A stretch of DNA of 64,000 nucleotides from Thermothelomyces thermophilus ATCC 42464 (Eukaryota; Ascomycota; Sordariomycetes; Sordariales; Chaetomiaceae): assembly GCF_000226095.1 (NCBI RefSeq), contig NC_016477.1:186001-250000 (forward strand), read 5' to 3'. Below the pieces are notes generated by a model. That model was not told where the DNA came from. It saw only the letters and a list, made by a program, of their open reading frames with translations, and searched no databases. Each line of letters begins with the position of its first letter. Positions within the stretch are counted from its first letter, which is position 1. Position numbers and translations under genes: made by a program. Below are positions 23,038-34,900 of the stretch, in pieces.

Positions 23038-25705
23038 TTACCTGTGCCTCCCCCTGGCGGTGGAGTTGGCACTCGGCGGCGCAGGCCACTCGTCGAGCAC
23101 GACGGGCTCGCCCTCGAGGGCGAACTGCACGCTCGCCTGGGCCGGCTCGTCGAGAGTGAGGGTGTAAGTTCCCGGGTACAGGATTGTGTTGCCGCGCTCG
23201 TCGTGGCGGGCCAGGTTGCCGACGGTCCAGTCGAGCGAGACGGTAGTGGTGGCGCCGTCGCCGTCGCCGTCGCCGTCGCCGCCCTTCCCCTTTAGCCCGC
23301 GCGCCCGCGCGTACGAGACCAGCGTCTTGATCGGGTACGGCGCCGGCCCGTACTCGCCCGACACGAAGGCCAGCACCACGTAGTCGGACGCGCGCTCGCC
23401 CTCGTTGGTCACGCGCACCGTCAGCGGCGGCAGCGGGCACGTGTCCGGGTACGTCTTGTCGCAGTCGCGGAGCAGGTCCCGGATCGGCGTGGTGGCCGCC
23501 GCCGCCGCCCTGCGCTGCTGCTGCTGCTGCTGTTGCTGCTGCTGCGTCCTGATCTCGCTCTTGCTCTCGCCCTTGTCCTCGCCGTCGCCATCGCCCTTGC
23601 CCGCCCCCGGGAAGAAGGGGTGGGGGCCGAACTCGGCCCGGAAGGTGGTATAGTGGAGGCCGAAGCCGAAGGGCCGGACGGGAGTCGGGTACCAGCGGTA
23701 GGTCCGGCCCGGGTTGGTCGCCGACGGGCGCAGGGTCATGTCGGTCAGGGGCACCGCGTCGGTGTAGTTGGCCGGGTACTGGGTCACGGGCAGGCGGCCG
23801 GCCGGGCTCTCGGCGCCGCTGAGCAGCCGGACCACGGCCGTGCCGCCGTCCTGGCCCGGCCAGTTGGCCCACAGGACGGCGCCCACCCCGTCCAGCTCGA
23901 AGAGGGGCGTGTCGTCGAGCTGGTCGCCCATCTGCACCACCACGACGGGCTTGCCGAGCCGCGCCAGCTCCGAGATGAGCGCCAGCTGCGCCGCCGGCCA
24001 CCCGATCGTCATCCGGTCCTTGGTCTCGCCCGCCGCCGACGTGTCCAGGCCGCCAAAGTAGACGATGTAGTCGGCGTCGGCGGCCGCCTCGACGGCCGGC
24101 GCCGTCCACGTGTCCTCCTCCTCGTCCGAGTCTCCCTCCAGGACGGGCCCTCCGGCGACCGTGACGTTCCAGCCCAGCTGCCGGGCGGCGCTCGCGGGCG
24201 AGCGCGCGAAGGGGGGCGCGCCGCTGTACCCGCCAAACAGCTTGTCCGGGGCGTCGGCCCAGAAGCCGATCATGGCGACGCGGCGGCGGCCACCATCAGC
24301 GGTGACAACGACATCGTCCGGCAGCGGCAGCGGCAGCGTGTCGTTGTCGTTCTTGAGCAGCACGATGCCCTCGACGGCAGCGCGCAGGGCCAGCTCCTGC
24401 GCCTCGGGCCGGTTGACGTCGGCCCAGCCCAGCGAGGCGTGCGGCGACTCGGGGCCGTCAAAGTAGCCGACCCGCACCAGGCTCCGGTACAGCCGCGTCA
24501 GGGCGCGGTCGACGGCGGGCCAGGTCAGGAAGCCGCCGGCGGAGGCGCCCGGGATGTCGGAGGAGCCCTCGTACTCGCAGCTCGTGTCCATGCCGGCCTC
24601 GAAGCAGAGGCCGGTGCCCTCGGCGTTGGTGTCGGCGTAGTGGTGGTGGGCCGAGACGTCGAGGACGGCCTCGCAGTCGCTGGTGACGTAGTTGTCGTGC
24701 TCGGTCCAGTTCCAGTGCCCGCGCAGGATCGTGTTCATGAGGTACGAGTTGGCGCACGACGGCACCCCGTTGACGGCGTTGTAGGCGCACATGACGGAGC
24801 CGACGCGCGAGTCGCGCGCGCACTGCTGGAACGGCGCCAGGTAGTACTCGGCCAGGTCCTGCGCCGAGATGACGGCGTCGAAGTCGTGCCGCGTCGTGCC
24901 GTTCCAGTCCTCAAAGTCGTTGCCGGCGTAGTGCTTGCAGGTCGAGATGACGCGCGGCGGCTCCCCTCCGGATCCGAAGGAGCAGGAGGAGGAGGAGGAG
25001 GAACGACCCTCGAGCCCGCGGATCATGGAGGCGGCGTAGCGCTTGAGGCGCACGACGTCCTCGCCCGGCGTCTCGGAGCCGCGGCCCCAGCGGGGGTCCC
25101 GGAAGGGGTTGACGTTGGGGGTCCAGTAGTCGAGGCCGGACCAGCCGGCGTTGCCAAAGGCGCGGGCCTCGGTGCCGATGACGTCGCCGACGGCCTCGAT
25201 CAGCTCGTCGTCGAAGGCGGCGGCCATCAGCAGCGGCATCGGGAACGACGTGGACGAGTTGAAGTCCCCCGGCCCGTCGCGGAACTGCGTCCCGGGCGCG
25301 TGGGCCACCCCGTGCAGCGCCTCGCTCCACCAGTTGTACGCGGGCAGGCCGATCCGCGGCGCCCCCGGCGCCTTGCTGGACACAGAGACAAAGGGAAAAC
25401 GTCAGACGGCACCCATGGTACGCGAGAGAGAGAGAGAGAGAGTGTGTGTGTGTGTGTGTGCGCGCGCGCGCGTGTGTGTGTGTTTCTCTCTCTCCGCATA
25501 CATACCTGACCAGGTTTTGCAGCTTCTCCTCGTCGGTCAGGGCTGCCACGAGGGCTGCCGCCCGCTCCGCCTCGGGCAGTGTCCGGTCGCACACCTTAAT
25601 ATCGGACAGGGGGGGCTTGGTGCAGTCGGGGTAGGTCTGGAAAGGGCCATCGAGGCCGTAGGCCACGGCGCTCATGCCGACGAGGCATGATACAGAGGCC
25701 TTCAT
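23038..25705 (-). CDS. GH3 beta-xylosidase (secreted)
   Basis: Exons 25705-25506 and 25375-23038, about 845 residues. The start ATG at 25705 has a perfect GCCACCATG context and opens a signal peptide (MKASVSCLVGMSAVAYG). Upstream in-frame ATGs at 25720 and 25723 are possible. The 130-nt intron (25505-25376) joins LQNLV to SKAPGAPRIGLPAYNWW. GH3 xylosidase marks are KHYAGNDFEDWNG, VMCAYNAVNGVPSC and YVTSDCEAV, where the Asp (about residue 300) is the expected catalytic nucleophile. The alpha/beta sandwich domain (KNDNDTLPLP) and an FnIII-like domain follow. The enzyme releases xylose from xylo-oligosaccharides outside the cell. Low-complexity inserts near the FnIII boundary (Asp/Gly/Lys-rich, a run of about ten Gln with Ala, and later GDGDGDGDG) make it longer than the usual 750-800 residues. 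A 658-codon opposite-strand frame is a GC-rich shadow. Confidence 0.92.
23512..23545. repeat. CTG/CAG triplet repeat encoding poly-Gln in GH3
   Basis: A trinucleotide tract (CTG with one TTG) that reads as about ten glutamines on the coding minus strand, flanked by GCC repeats encoding alanines. It sits in a linker-like insert of the GH3 protein. Confidence 0.85.
25376..25505 (-). other. GH3 intron holding compound microsatellite
   Basis: The intron reads GTATG to TCCAG on the minus strand. Positions 25423-25494 on the plus strand are a compound dinucleotide tract: (GA)n, (GT)n, (GC)n, (GT)n and then (TC)n. Its alternating purine-pyrimidine core has Z-DNA-forming character. Confidence 0.8.
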
Positions 25706-25793
25706 GGTGGCAACAACCATCATGGGTGGCTGGATGGGCGGGACGGTGGTGGTAGAGCAGCGAGAGCTCCTTGATGATTGATTTCTTCTCCAT

Positions 25794-25808
25794 CCCCCCC
25801 CCCCCCCC
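25794..25808. repeat. Poly-C run
   Basis: Fifteen consecutive C residues just upstream of the GH3 start (poly-G on the coding strand), inside its likely 5' leader or core promoter. Confidence 0.9.
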
Positions 25809-25993
25809 TTCCAAATGCAAAACGACAAAACATATACGCTGCTCGCCGCCCAACTCCGCCCCCGCGAGATCACTGTAAGGACCCGGTACCCGGTCGGTTC
25901 CCCATGACCCCGCGCTCGAGGGGAACTAGCCCAGAGGCAGTCTGTGATATCAGCATGTATGTTGATCCTGTTCTGTGCAGCATTTTACCCGTA

Positions 25994-25999
25994 TTAGCC
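25994..25999 (-). promoter_or_regulatory. Candidate XlnR/Xyr1 site
   Basis: GGCTAA on the minus strand, about 290 bp upstream of the GH3 start codon. The word is short and a chance occurrence is possible. Its position in a xylosidase promoter is what makes it worth recording. Confidence 0.3.
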
Positions 26000-26294
26000 T
26001 GGATTCCCCCGGGGATCCCTCTTGCATGGGAAACAGACAGGGCGGGAGCGGAGGTGTCAGCGGGTCTTCCGGGTAATAAAATAGGCGTAAACAGCCGCCC
26101 TGGAGCGTGGACCGTGGGGACAGGCGGCAAATGAGACCCTATTGGGGCGCATCGACGGTGCAGAACCGAGGTTCCGGGACCTTGGCAGAGCGGCCCAGGG
26201 ACCCCGCCATCCAGCTATGCGCCTCCACAGAAGCCGACCGATGCTCGGGTTGCATCCCGAGATCGTCGGTATTAAGGAGAGGGGAGAAGAAGAA

Positions 26295-26315
26295 GGGGGG
26301 GGGGGGGGGGGGGGG
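26295..26315. repeat. Poly-G run of 21
   Basis: Twenty-one consecutive G residues in the GH3/GH12 divergent promoter, preceded by a purine-rich AAGAAG stretch. Such a run could form a quadruplex structure. Confidence 0.9.
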
Positions 26316-26831
26316 AATGAGACAACAACACTCAGGCGCGCCAATTAGAACTTCAACGAGCCTCCTTCCTGCATCCAGACAAGACCGAGGTCGAGCCGGG
26401 TACTATGCAAGCGTCCCGTGCCGCGTGATGTCGCTCGTAGGTGTTGACAGGTTCTCAGCTGTTTCTTGAATCCCCGGGAGGTGGACTAAAGGGGCAAGAG
26501 ACCATGGTAAGCTCCGTCGCCAGCCCTCCCGTTGCGGAGCGGAAGCCGAGGACCGACCTTCTTCTGGAGAACCCGGGCTGCCCGGGCGGAGGCGGGTTCC
26601 GCCTTTTTTTAAACCAGTCCGAGTTGTTGTCGCGAACTGCGCTCGGTTGCAACGTCAGTGTCCAATCGGCAGGCGTATCGCGACCCGGTAAGGGGGTTAC
26701 GGCATGTGTTCTCGGCTTCCGCACATCAAAACTTACTCGTATTCGTCCTGACCTTGGTAATTAATTATGTCGCAAGACAAGGAGTTGTTTGAGACGACTC
26801 CGGCGCGCATAATTACACAGTGGTGCAGTAT

Positions 26832-26838
26832 TATATAT
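26832..26838 (+). promoter_or_regulatory. Candidate TATA box of the GH12 gene
   Basis: TATATAT-type sequence about 120 bp upstream of the GH12 start codon, in a suitable position for the core promoter of a highly inducible secreted enzyme. Confidence 0.35.
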
Positions 26839-26887
26839 CTTTCTCCCGTAGGGACGACGACAAAGACCCGTCAGTGATTAATAATAA

Positions 26888-27922
<1,035 letters not shown>

Positions 27923-28082
27923 ACAGGAAGGCCGAGGATGGCCCCCAAGGCCGTTGCGGGTTCACGAGCTCTCTTCTTTTCAAGTGCTGTACATACATAA
28001 TTAGCGTACCAAGTCATAGCTGTTTGTCAGCTTCAAACTAAGTGCTCGCCCACAAAAGAGGGGGGAGGGGAAAATAACAAAT

Positions 28083-28294
28083 TGCCGAACGCAGTGATAA
28101 GCTTCTGGGAGCGTTGAAAGCAGTCTACAGTAGGTGGCTGTACGAAGGAAAAGAGTGCCTTATTAAAGCTATCTACAAAGGAGACAAAACGACTGATATT
28201 TATAGACAAAGGGACTGGCCAATGCGTTAAACAGCCTCATACAGCTGTAGCATATATATGGCTAATACGTTTGGAAGCTCTATAGCTTCCGACA
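28083..28294 (-). repeat. Copia 3' LTR
   Basis: 212 bp. Compared with the other LTR (42515-42726) I count 16 differences, all transitions, and no length change. This is the expected result of RIP on a once-identical pair. Confidence 0.88.
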
Positions 28295-28533
28295 CACCCC
28301 CTAGTTAAACGTAGTAGTCGTTTAACTACGCTTTGTGGTGATACTGTTCTTGGTATTATATCCTTTGTCGCTCTTACCTCGGTAGCTCCTTCAGGGGGCC
28401 TGCCTTCTGTATTCGGAAGTCTAAAAGAGTCGAGTATAGTAGAGCGATTCCTTTAAAGCTATAGATCAAATATGGCCATTATAACTATAGTAGTAATAGT
28501 ATTACTAGTTTTAATCATAATAGTAATAATAGG

Positions 28534-29458
28534 ATGACGCCTCTTATGCTTGAATCAATAGATGACTCGTTAGGTCTACCTATTACAAACACTATAACTG
28601 CTAGTAGGTCGACTCCTGCTCCTATAACACCTCGTAAGTATAAGTATACTAAAGCTTCTATACTGTAAGTGTTCCTATTGTCCCTATTTGATTAACTTTA
28701 TTACTAGTTTTGTAGTTTTCTTAGTAGTTCTAGCGATTTAAGCGAGTTTACGTGGTTCGGCTTCTTCTGGTTAATTTGATAGCGACTCTATCACAGTTTC
28801 TAGCGCTTTACTAGTCACGTCTAGATCGTTTAAGCTGACTAAATATAGCAACATCGAAGCTAGCGAGCTTTGTAAGGTACCCTATAGAATATATATACGG
28901 TCGGCTCTAGTAGGACGTTCTTTTAGCAAATGTCACGATCATTCCGGCGTTAGCTCCTACTATTACTATTATACCTATAGTTCCTATAAGTGTAGGGAGA
29001 TATACGTTAATCGCCTATACGTCTAATAGCTCTTATAATACTTATACTAACTATAATGGTAGTCTTGCTTCTTATATTAGGTCGGCTAAGGACTTAACGA
29101 AGGCTCTAATGGATAGAGCTAAGGCTTCTATAAGTCCCTAGATCCTAAACCTCTACCTCTAATATATAGGCAAATCACTAACAGTTACGTATAGGATCTT
29201 AAGAAGTTATATATAGTTTCTTGGAATGACCTTAAACGTGCTAATATAGACGATACAGAGGAGTACAAGCTTAATAAGGTTAAACTTACACGGTTTACAA
29301 AGATTGCCTGCTCTATATACGACATCTTCCACTAGTTAGGCAAGATTAAGGAGGATCGTAAAGCTTGTATTAGCGCGTCTAATGACGTATTAGGCGCTAC
29401 GTTATCGCCTAGCTAGGATAAAGGCAAGGGTAAGGCTATTAATCCTAGCGATGGCTAA
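28534..29458 (+). pseudogene. Copia antisense gene: basic plus six-cysteine protein (RIP-broken)
   Basis: This frame lies between the end of pol and the 3' LTR, on the strand opposite to pol. A model with ATG at 28534, one 43-nt intron (28665-28707, GTAAGT to CTAG, GATTAAC branch site) and a TAA at 29456 keeps one frame for 294 codons. The internal stops I noted are all TAA or TAG, which RIP makes from CAA, CAG or TGG. Reading order: Ser/Thr-rich N-terminus, a PRK-type basic segment, a Ser-rich stretch, then a cysteine domain. In that domain Cys, or Tyr in Cys positions (28883, 28892, 28931, 28961, 28970, 28991), gives C-x2-C-x12-C-x9-C-x2-C-x6-C. A charged helical C-terminal part ends in KGKGKA. 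I do not recognise the family. An independent gene trapped in the element is an alternative. Confidence 0.5.
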
Positions 29459-29549
29459 TAATAGTAGATAGGGAGTATTAGGCGGTATTTTGTTTGACGA
29501 ATTTGACTTATTTTCTACCCCCTAGTTATATTAGCCTATAACTAATATC

Positions 29550-30702
29550 TTGAAGATTAAGGAGAGCCCTCTAGCGCTTAAAGGTTTATTAGCTAAGTTA
29601 TTTAGTAAGCCTATCTACTAGTATCCAACTAGTTAGTAGATATATAGCTTTAAACGTTCCTTTTACTACTTCCTAGTATAACTATATATTATAGATATTT
29701 ATATACTATAGGCAAGTATTGATACGTTCGTTCTTAGCTATTACTAGTCTAATCGTTTGCTAATTATCGTAGTAGATGTTCTAAGGCTCTCTAAGCTTAA
29801 GATCGATATCTATAAATAGCCTTTTAAGTGCTATAGCCTCTCTTACTATAAGGGAGAGTATTAGAAGTTCTACTTTAGTGCTCGACGTCGTAATAGTATC
29901 CTAGTACGATGCCTTCTATATAATGGGACCTCTAAATAGAAAGAAGATATATCCCTATAACAAATATCGTATGTCTAGATTATCTATATATAAAGCGTCC
30001 CTAGCGATTATAAGTGTCAGACTTTCTAGCGCTCGCTTGCCTCTATATTAGATTAATAGGCAAGAGCTCCTAAATAGATATCTCACTACTTGCTATACCT
30101 TTGACAAGTAGTCTGGTCCTAGGTTAGTTAGGTATCGAGAGAGTACTAAATAGGCATATACGACGTCTAGATGTAATATAACTATATAGTATAGGATTAA
30201 TCTGACGAGCTCCTAATACTCTTTAATCCATATATTAGTAACGCTCCCTTCGAACTTCTTAAGTTCTTTATAGCTTAAGAGAGTTAGCTTATACGTACTA
30301 GGTATGTCTAGCCTATATCTTCTTACTACCTTTCTAATATATTAGTTAAAGACTAACAATATCTTATATATAGGTCGGTCTCGAATCACCCTAATACTAA
30401 GGAACTAACTAACATTACCTTACTTATAGATATTATATTAAGTTTTAATTTCTTTTATTACCTACTTAGCCGCTATAACGTTACTTTTATAGAAGAAGAC
30501 TAAGAAGTTATCAATATAGAAGATCAGAATAACCTGTTTATTATAGCTTAGGAAGAGGTACTTCTCTTTGTCTAATGGTTCTATACCTAGTTCTAATAAC
30601 ATTTTATAAAACTCCTTATACTATAAGAATAACGAGTCTCTCAAGCTATATAGAGCTCTTCGCAACTCTATATATTTCCCTAGCTACTTAAATCCTTCTA
30701 GT
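29550..30702 (-). pseudogene. Copia pol remnant, 3' part (reverse transcriptase and RNase H)
   Basis: Read on the minus strand with RIP stops ignored, this shows the reverse transcriptase active-site region as ILIFYIDNFLVF near 30520 (YVDD altered to YIDN). The Copia RNase H end follows: a TSSTKVELL-type motif, AIALKRLF and LVDRLTK (corresponding to ADGLTK) near 29560. The 5' part of pol lies on the far side of the nested Gypsy element. Many in-frame TAA/TAG codons make it non-functional. Confidence 0.75.
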
Positions 30703-30707
30703 AATTT

Positions 30708-31137
30708 TGTGACGAACCTAACTCAGACTTCTTCTAAAAGGGTTCAGACGAAGGTGGATTGAGCGGGACAAGCAGGCAGGTCGTCTAAGGGATTCGGTAA
30801 AGCCAAGGGGTTCACAACAACACTTAGAGTTGTCTCTCACAGTAATCAGCAATGCTTGGTATAAGTACTGTGATTGTAATTACTATCACTAGTAAACTTC
30901 TAGAGTTCGCCAGAACGAGTGACTATATATAATTTCCTTCCCCCTAGTCTTCTTCTGGATCTTTGGATCATTACTATGATCTAATGATCTAACTTACTGG
31001 ATCATGTTAGCGTCCTAATGATCCATCTAGGATCATTCCTCGGTCCTAATGATCCGTTCTTAATTGGCCATGTATCCGTTGCCTGTGATTAGTTCTATGT
31101 GCCCTGCCAGGTTGCCTTATACGGCCAAATCGTAACA
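30708..31137 (-). repeat. Gypsy-1 3' LTR
   Basis: 430 bp, the same length as the 5' LTR. The differences I scanned are C/T or G/A, and this copy is the less mutated of the two. The U3 part is unlike that of Gypsy-2 and Gypsy-3. Confidence 0.88.
30955..31065. repeat. Clustered ATGATC/GATCAT words in Gypsy-1 U3
   Basis: About nine ATGATC, GGATCAT or CTAATGATC words are packed in about 110 bp of the U3 region, in both orientations. The same cluster is present in the 5' LTR (about 38087-38195), degraded by RIP. This looks like an array of transcription-factor or enhancer half-sites. Confidence 0.6.
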
Positions 31138-31269
31138 CGATGCCCTTCCTCCAGGTCTTTCGTCCTCGAAAGACCTAGGTTTGTTTTAAATAGCGCTAAC
31201 ATCCTACGTTTATAAGTAGTTACGTTTCTAGCTTTTCCCTTCTCTTCTTTCCTTCGTAATGTTACCACA

Positions 31270-31926
31270 ATGGCTAACCGTATAAAGAAGAGGTCGAAGT
31301 CTTGTAATTTCCATCCGAAGTCCCTCTAGCGCTTCGAGTTAATTTAATCGATTCTCCGTGTGCCTACCCTCATGCAGCGTCTGTGTTCTTTCTGCGAGTC
31401 TTGCAAGTTATCTTGCGAGGTGTCGGCTTCCGATTCTTCTCGTTATCTTGAATGCGTTCGTCGTGGCCAGTCTTAGTGCGATATATTTAGGATTTCGGTT
31501 TAGTAACTTAATCGAATCGTTTCGTAGCATGACAAGCTTGAGGCTAAGATAGAAAAGGCTGAGGCTAAGTTAGCGGTATCTATGGCGAAGGTTAACCGTT
31601 TGCGCCTCCAAAAGCAAATGTAGTTCAAGAAAATGACGCGGGCTATCGCTTGGGGTATCGACAGTGTAGAGGAGTTGGAGCGAGTGGAGCGTGAGGAGGC
31701 TGAGGCGGCAGCGGCAGCGGAAACTTCTAGAGTTACTACGTCTTCTTCGACCCTATCTTGCCTGTCCGCCGATTTCGGATAGCTTTGGGATACCGTGTAT
31801 CCTGAAGTTCCTTTAGATCCGTCCTTGCTAGCCGATTTCGGGTTAGTCTCTGGTTTGTCGCTCTTAGCCGATTAGGGTTCCTCTGGTAGAACTGCTAAAG
31901 TTTCTTAGGGCAATTTAGGTTCTTAA
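31270..31926 (+). pseudogene. Gypsy-1 antisense gene: Zn2Cys6-like cluster plus coiled coil (RIP-broken)
   Basis: Opposite in strand to Gypsy-1 pol and directly inside its 3' LTR. From ATG 31270 (after CCACA) one frame runs 219 codons to TAA 31924, broken only by TAG/TAA codons of RIP type. Cysteine codons at 31384, 31393, 31414, 31453 and 31477, with a TAT at 31444 in a Cys position, give C-x2-C-x6-C-x9-C-x2-C-x7-C. This fits the fungal Zn(II)2Cys6 spacing; an extra Cys is at 31402. A charged heptad-like segment follows (KLEAKIEKAEAKL, then SVEELERVEREEAEAAAA), and a Ser/Asp-rich tail ends the frame. Its 3' end overlaps the 3' end of pol tail to tail. The function is unknown; a DNA-binding or regulatory role is inference. 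Confidence 0.6.
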
Positions 31927-34900
31927 CGGGTTCCTATAAGTTGTCTTCTGGTCTAAAATCGAGCCATTTGACTAGATATTATAGTTCCTTATTAATAATA
32001 CGTAAATCTAGAATTTCTTTGACGTCTTATTCTTCTTCCTTGTCTTTTGCTTTAATGTGTATAGCAACCTTGGCGTTTTTCGGTGCTAGTTCGAGAAGTG
32101 AAATATAAAAAACATCTGTCCGTAGTTATATAGATAATGGTAACGATAGTTGGTAGTTAGATGTTGAAATTCGTTCTTTGATAACGAAGGGTCTGACCTT
32201 CTTAAAGTCTAGCTTTGTACTTGGTTATTTGGTTTGTAAGTTCTATATAATCAAGTAGACTTTGTCTCCCCTCTCTAGGCAAGGTCCCTCGAGCCTGTGT
32301 TTGTTGTAGTAATTCTTCATTCTAGTCTTGACAAACTCGAGTTCCTTTTTGAGCTTTTTATATAGTATATATATTTGTTCTGCTTTGACTACTGCTCTTG
32401 GCACTATAACTTCTAGTCCTTGCCTAAGGTCTGCTTTATATCTGTAGTTTACGAAGAATAGTATAACTTTAGTTGTTTCCGTTAGCATTATATTATAAGT
32501 GAGTTATACTGTTAGTAATAGTATGACCTAGTCGTCTTGCTAGTAGTTAATGTAAGAATAGAGATACTATTTGACGATTTGGTTTAGTCACTCTGTTTGT
32601 CTATCGGTCTATAGGTAATATGCCGTTAATAGCTTGCTATTAACGCCTAATTATTATATTAACGCTTGCCAGAACTTTGATACGAACTTGGTGTCTCTGT
32701 TGGTAATCTATTCCTATGGCTAAGCGTACACTGATACGACTTGCCGATAGATCACGTCTACTAACTGTTTAGCTGTCTAGGACTCCTTATAGGGAAAGAA
32801 GTATGCCTATTTAGTTAGGCGGTCTACTATAGTGAGAATATTATTATAGATTACCCTTATAGCCGTGTCCTTAGATTCTGGCAGCTTTGTAATAAAGTCT
32901 ATTATAACTAAACTCTATAGTTTATTAGCTATTAGTAGTGGCTAAAGTAGCCTATATAGCTTATATTATACCGTTTTGCTTTGATTGCAGATGTCGTAGC
33001 TCTATACGACTTCCTTAACTCGTATTATTAACTATGGAAAGTCGTAGTGTTTCTTGACTTATATAACAGTCTTCGTGACTCCTTTGTATCCTCCGAGTTT
33101 CGACTTGTAGAGTTTTCGAATCATTCGCAGCTATTGGTCTTTACCGTAGATATATGCTTTGCCTCGGTACTAGAGTTTCCTATCTTTTTCTTCTACTTCG
33201 TCAGGTACCGCTGGGTTAGGTGTTGCTTGATACTATGCTTCGTCGATCCTTTCTTCTTGAAAGATTGTATAACATTCTAGGAACGAGTCGAGTAGATCGT
33301 CTTCTATAGGTATCTACGTTTCGTGATATAACGTTCCGTCTATTTGTTCCTTAAATAATAGTGGCGTTGTTTCTGTTCATTCTTCTATATGATCTGTTTA
33401 TCGGCTTAAGGCGTCTGCTTGTATGTTCTCTTTGCCCTTCTTGTAGCAGATCTCAAAATTGAATTCCGTAAGGAATTCTGCCTATCGTATTTGTTGTCTA
33501 TTAAGCTCCTTTGTCATTATAAAGTATCGTAAATTCTCATAATCTATATATACTTATACTAGTTTAATTGTACTACTAAGGTATAGTCACTATTCCTTAA
33601 AAGCTTTGACAATCGTAAGTAGTTCCTTATTATAGATTAGATAATTAAGACATAGTCTATCGAGCTTCTTTAAAAAGAAGGCTATAAGATGTAGCTTCCC
33701 TTGTTCGTCTCGTTGTCCTAATTGTCCTCCGATGGCATAGTCTGAAGCGTCCGTTTCTACCTTAAATGGCTTCTTAGGGTCTGGTAGCACTAGTACTAGA
33801 TCTTTAGTAATAGCGTTATAGATTTATATAAATGCTTGCTTATATTGCTCTTCCTATTGGAATTTAGCGTTCTTCTTAGTAAGTTTGTATAAAGGTCGTG
33901 CGATCGCTCTAAAGTTCCTAATGAACATCTGGTAGAAGTTTGTAAACCTAATGAAACTTCGTACTTCCGTGACTAACGTCGGTCGTAGCTAATCCTTGAT
34001 AGCTTTGACTTTTAAAGGTTTTATCTAGATTTGTCCTAGGAATATCTTGTATCCTGAAAACACCGTTTTCCTAATATGGAATTTGCTCTTTTCCTTGTTG
34101 ACTAATAGCTTGTACGCGTATAATATATCTAGCACTACTCTTATGTGCTTCTAGTGTTTGTCTATAGTTTTAGAGAAGATAAGTATATTGTCGAGATAAC
34201 ATATCGTAAATTTGTCGAGAAAGGATCGGATAGCTTGATCAATTAGGGCTTAGAACATTGCCGGCGTGTTTGTAAATCCAAATAGCATGATGAGGTACTC
34301 GTAGTGGCTATAGGGTGTCCTAAAGGCCGTTTTCTACTTGTTGCCTTCTTTGATCTATATATAGTTATAGGCCGATAGCAAGTCAAGACGTGTAAAATAT
34401 TAGGCTCCTGCTAACTAATCTCGGAGCTATAAGATTAGCAGTAACAGGTATCGGTTTTTCACGGTCTATTCGTTAAGTTACCAATAGTTAATGTATAACT
34501 ATAGCTTTCCGTCTTTCTTAGGCATAAATAGGATTAGGTAGCCTACTAGTAATGTCGACAGGCGGATATATCCTCTTTAAAGGTTCTCCTCTAAATATCG
34601 CTTAAGTTCTTCATTCTATATCTAGCTCGTATAGTAAATCTTAAAGAACTTTAGTTATGCTTCTTCTTTAAGCTTAATCTTGTAATCCTATAGGCTATAT
34701 TCTAGTAATCCTTCTAAATGCTTCGGTTCGAATGCTAGGTATCCTTTGTATTCCTTTAGTACTTTCCTAGTCTCGTCTCGTTTCTCGATTTTCTAATAGT
34801 ATACAAACTTGGTTCTATCTATAGCGATACTAGCGATTTCTCCTGTCTCAACCTACTACTCTAGTTACAGTGCTCTGTATTCGTCAACGGAGAGAACAGC

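Noticed and set aside
23533-25509. 658-codon plus-strand open frame
   Set aside because: It lies wholly opposite the GH3 gene, is Gly/Arg/Val/Ala-rich low complexity, and arises because GC-rich codons on one strand keep the other strand open.
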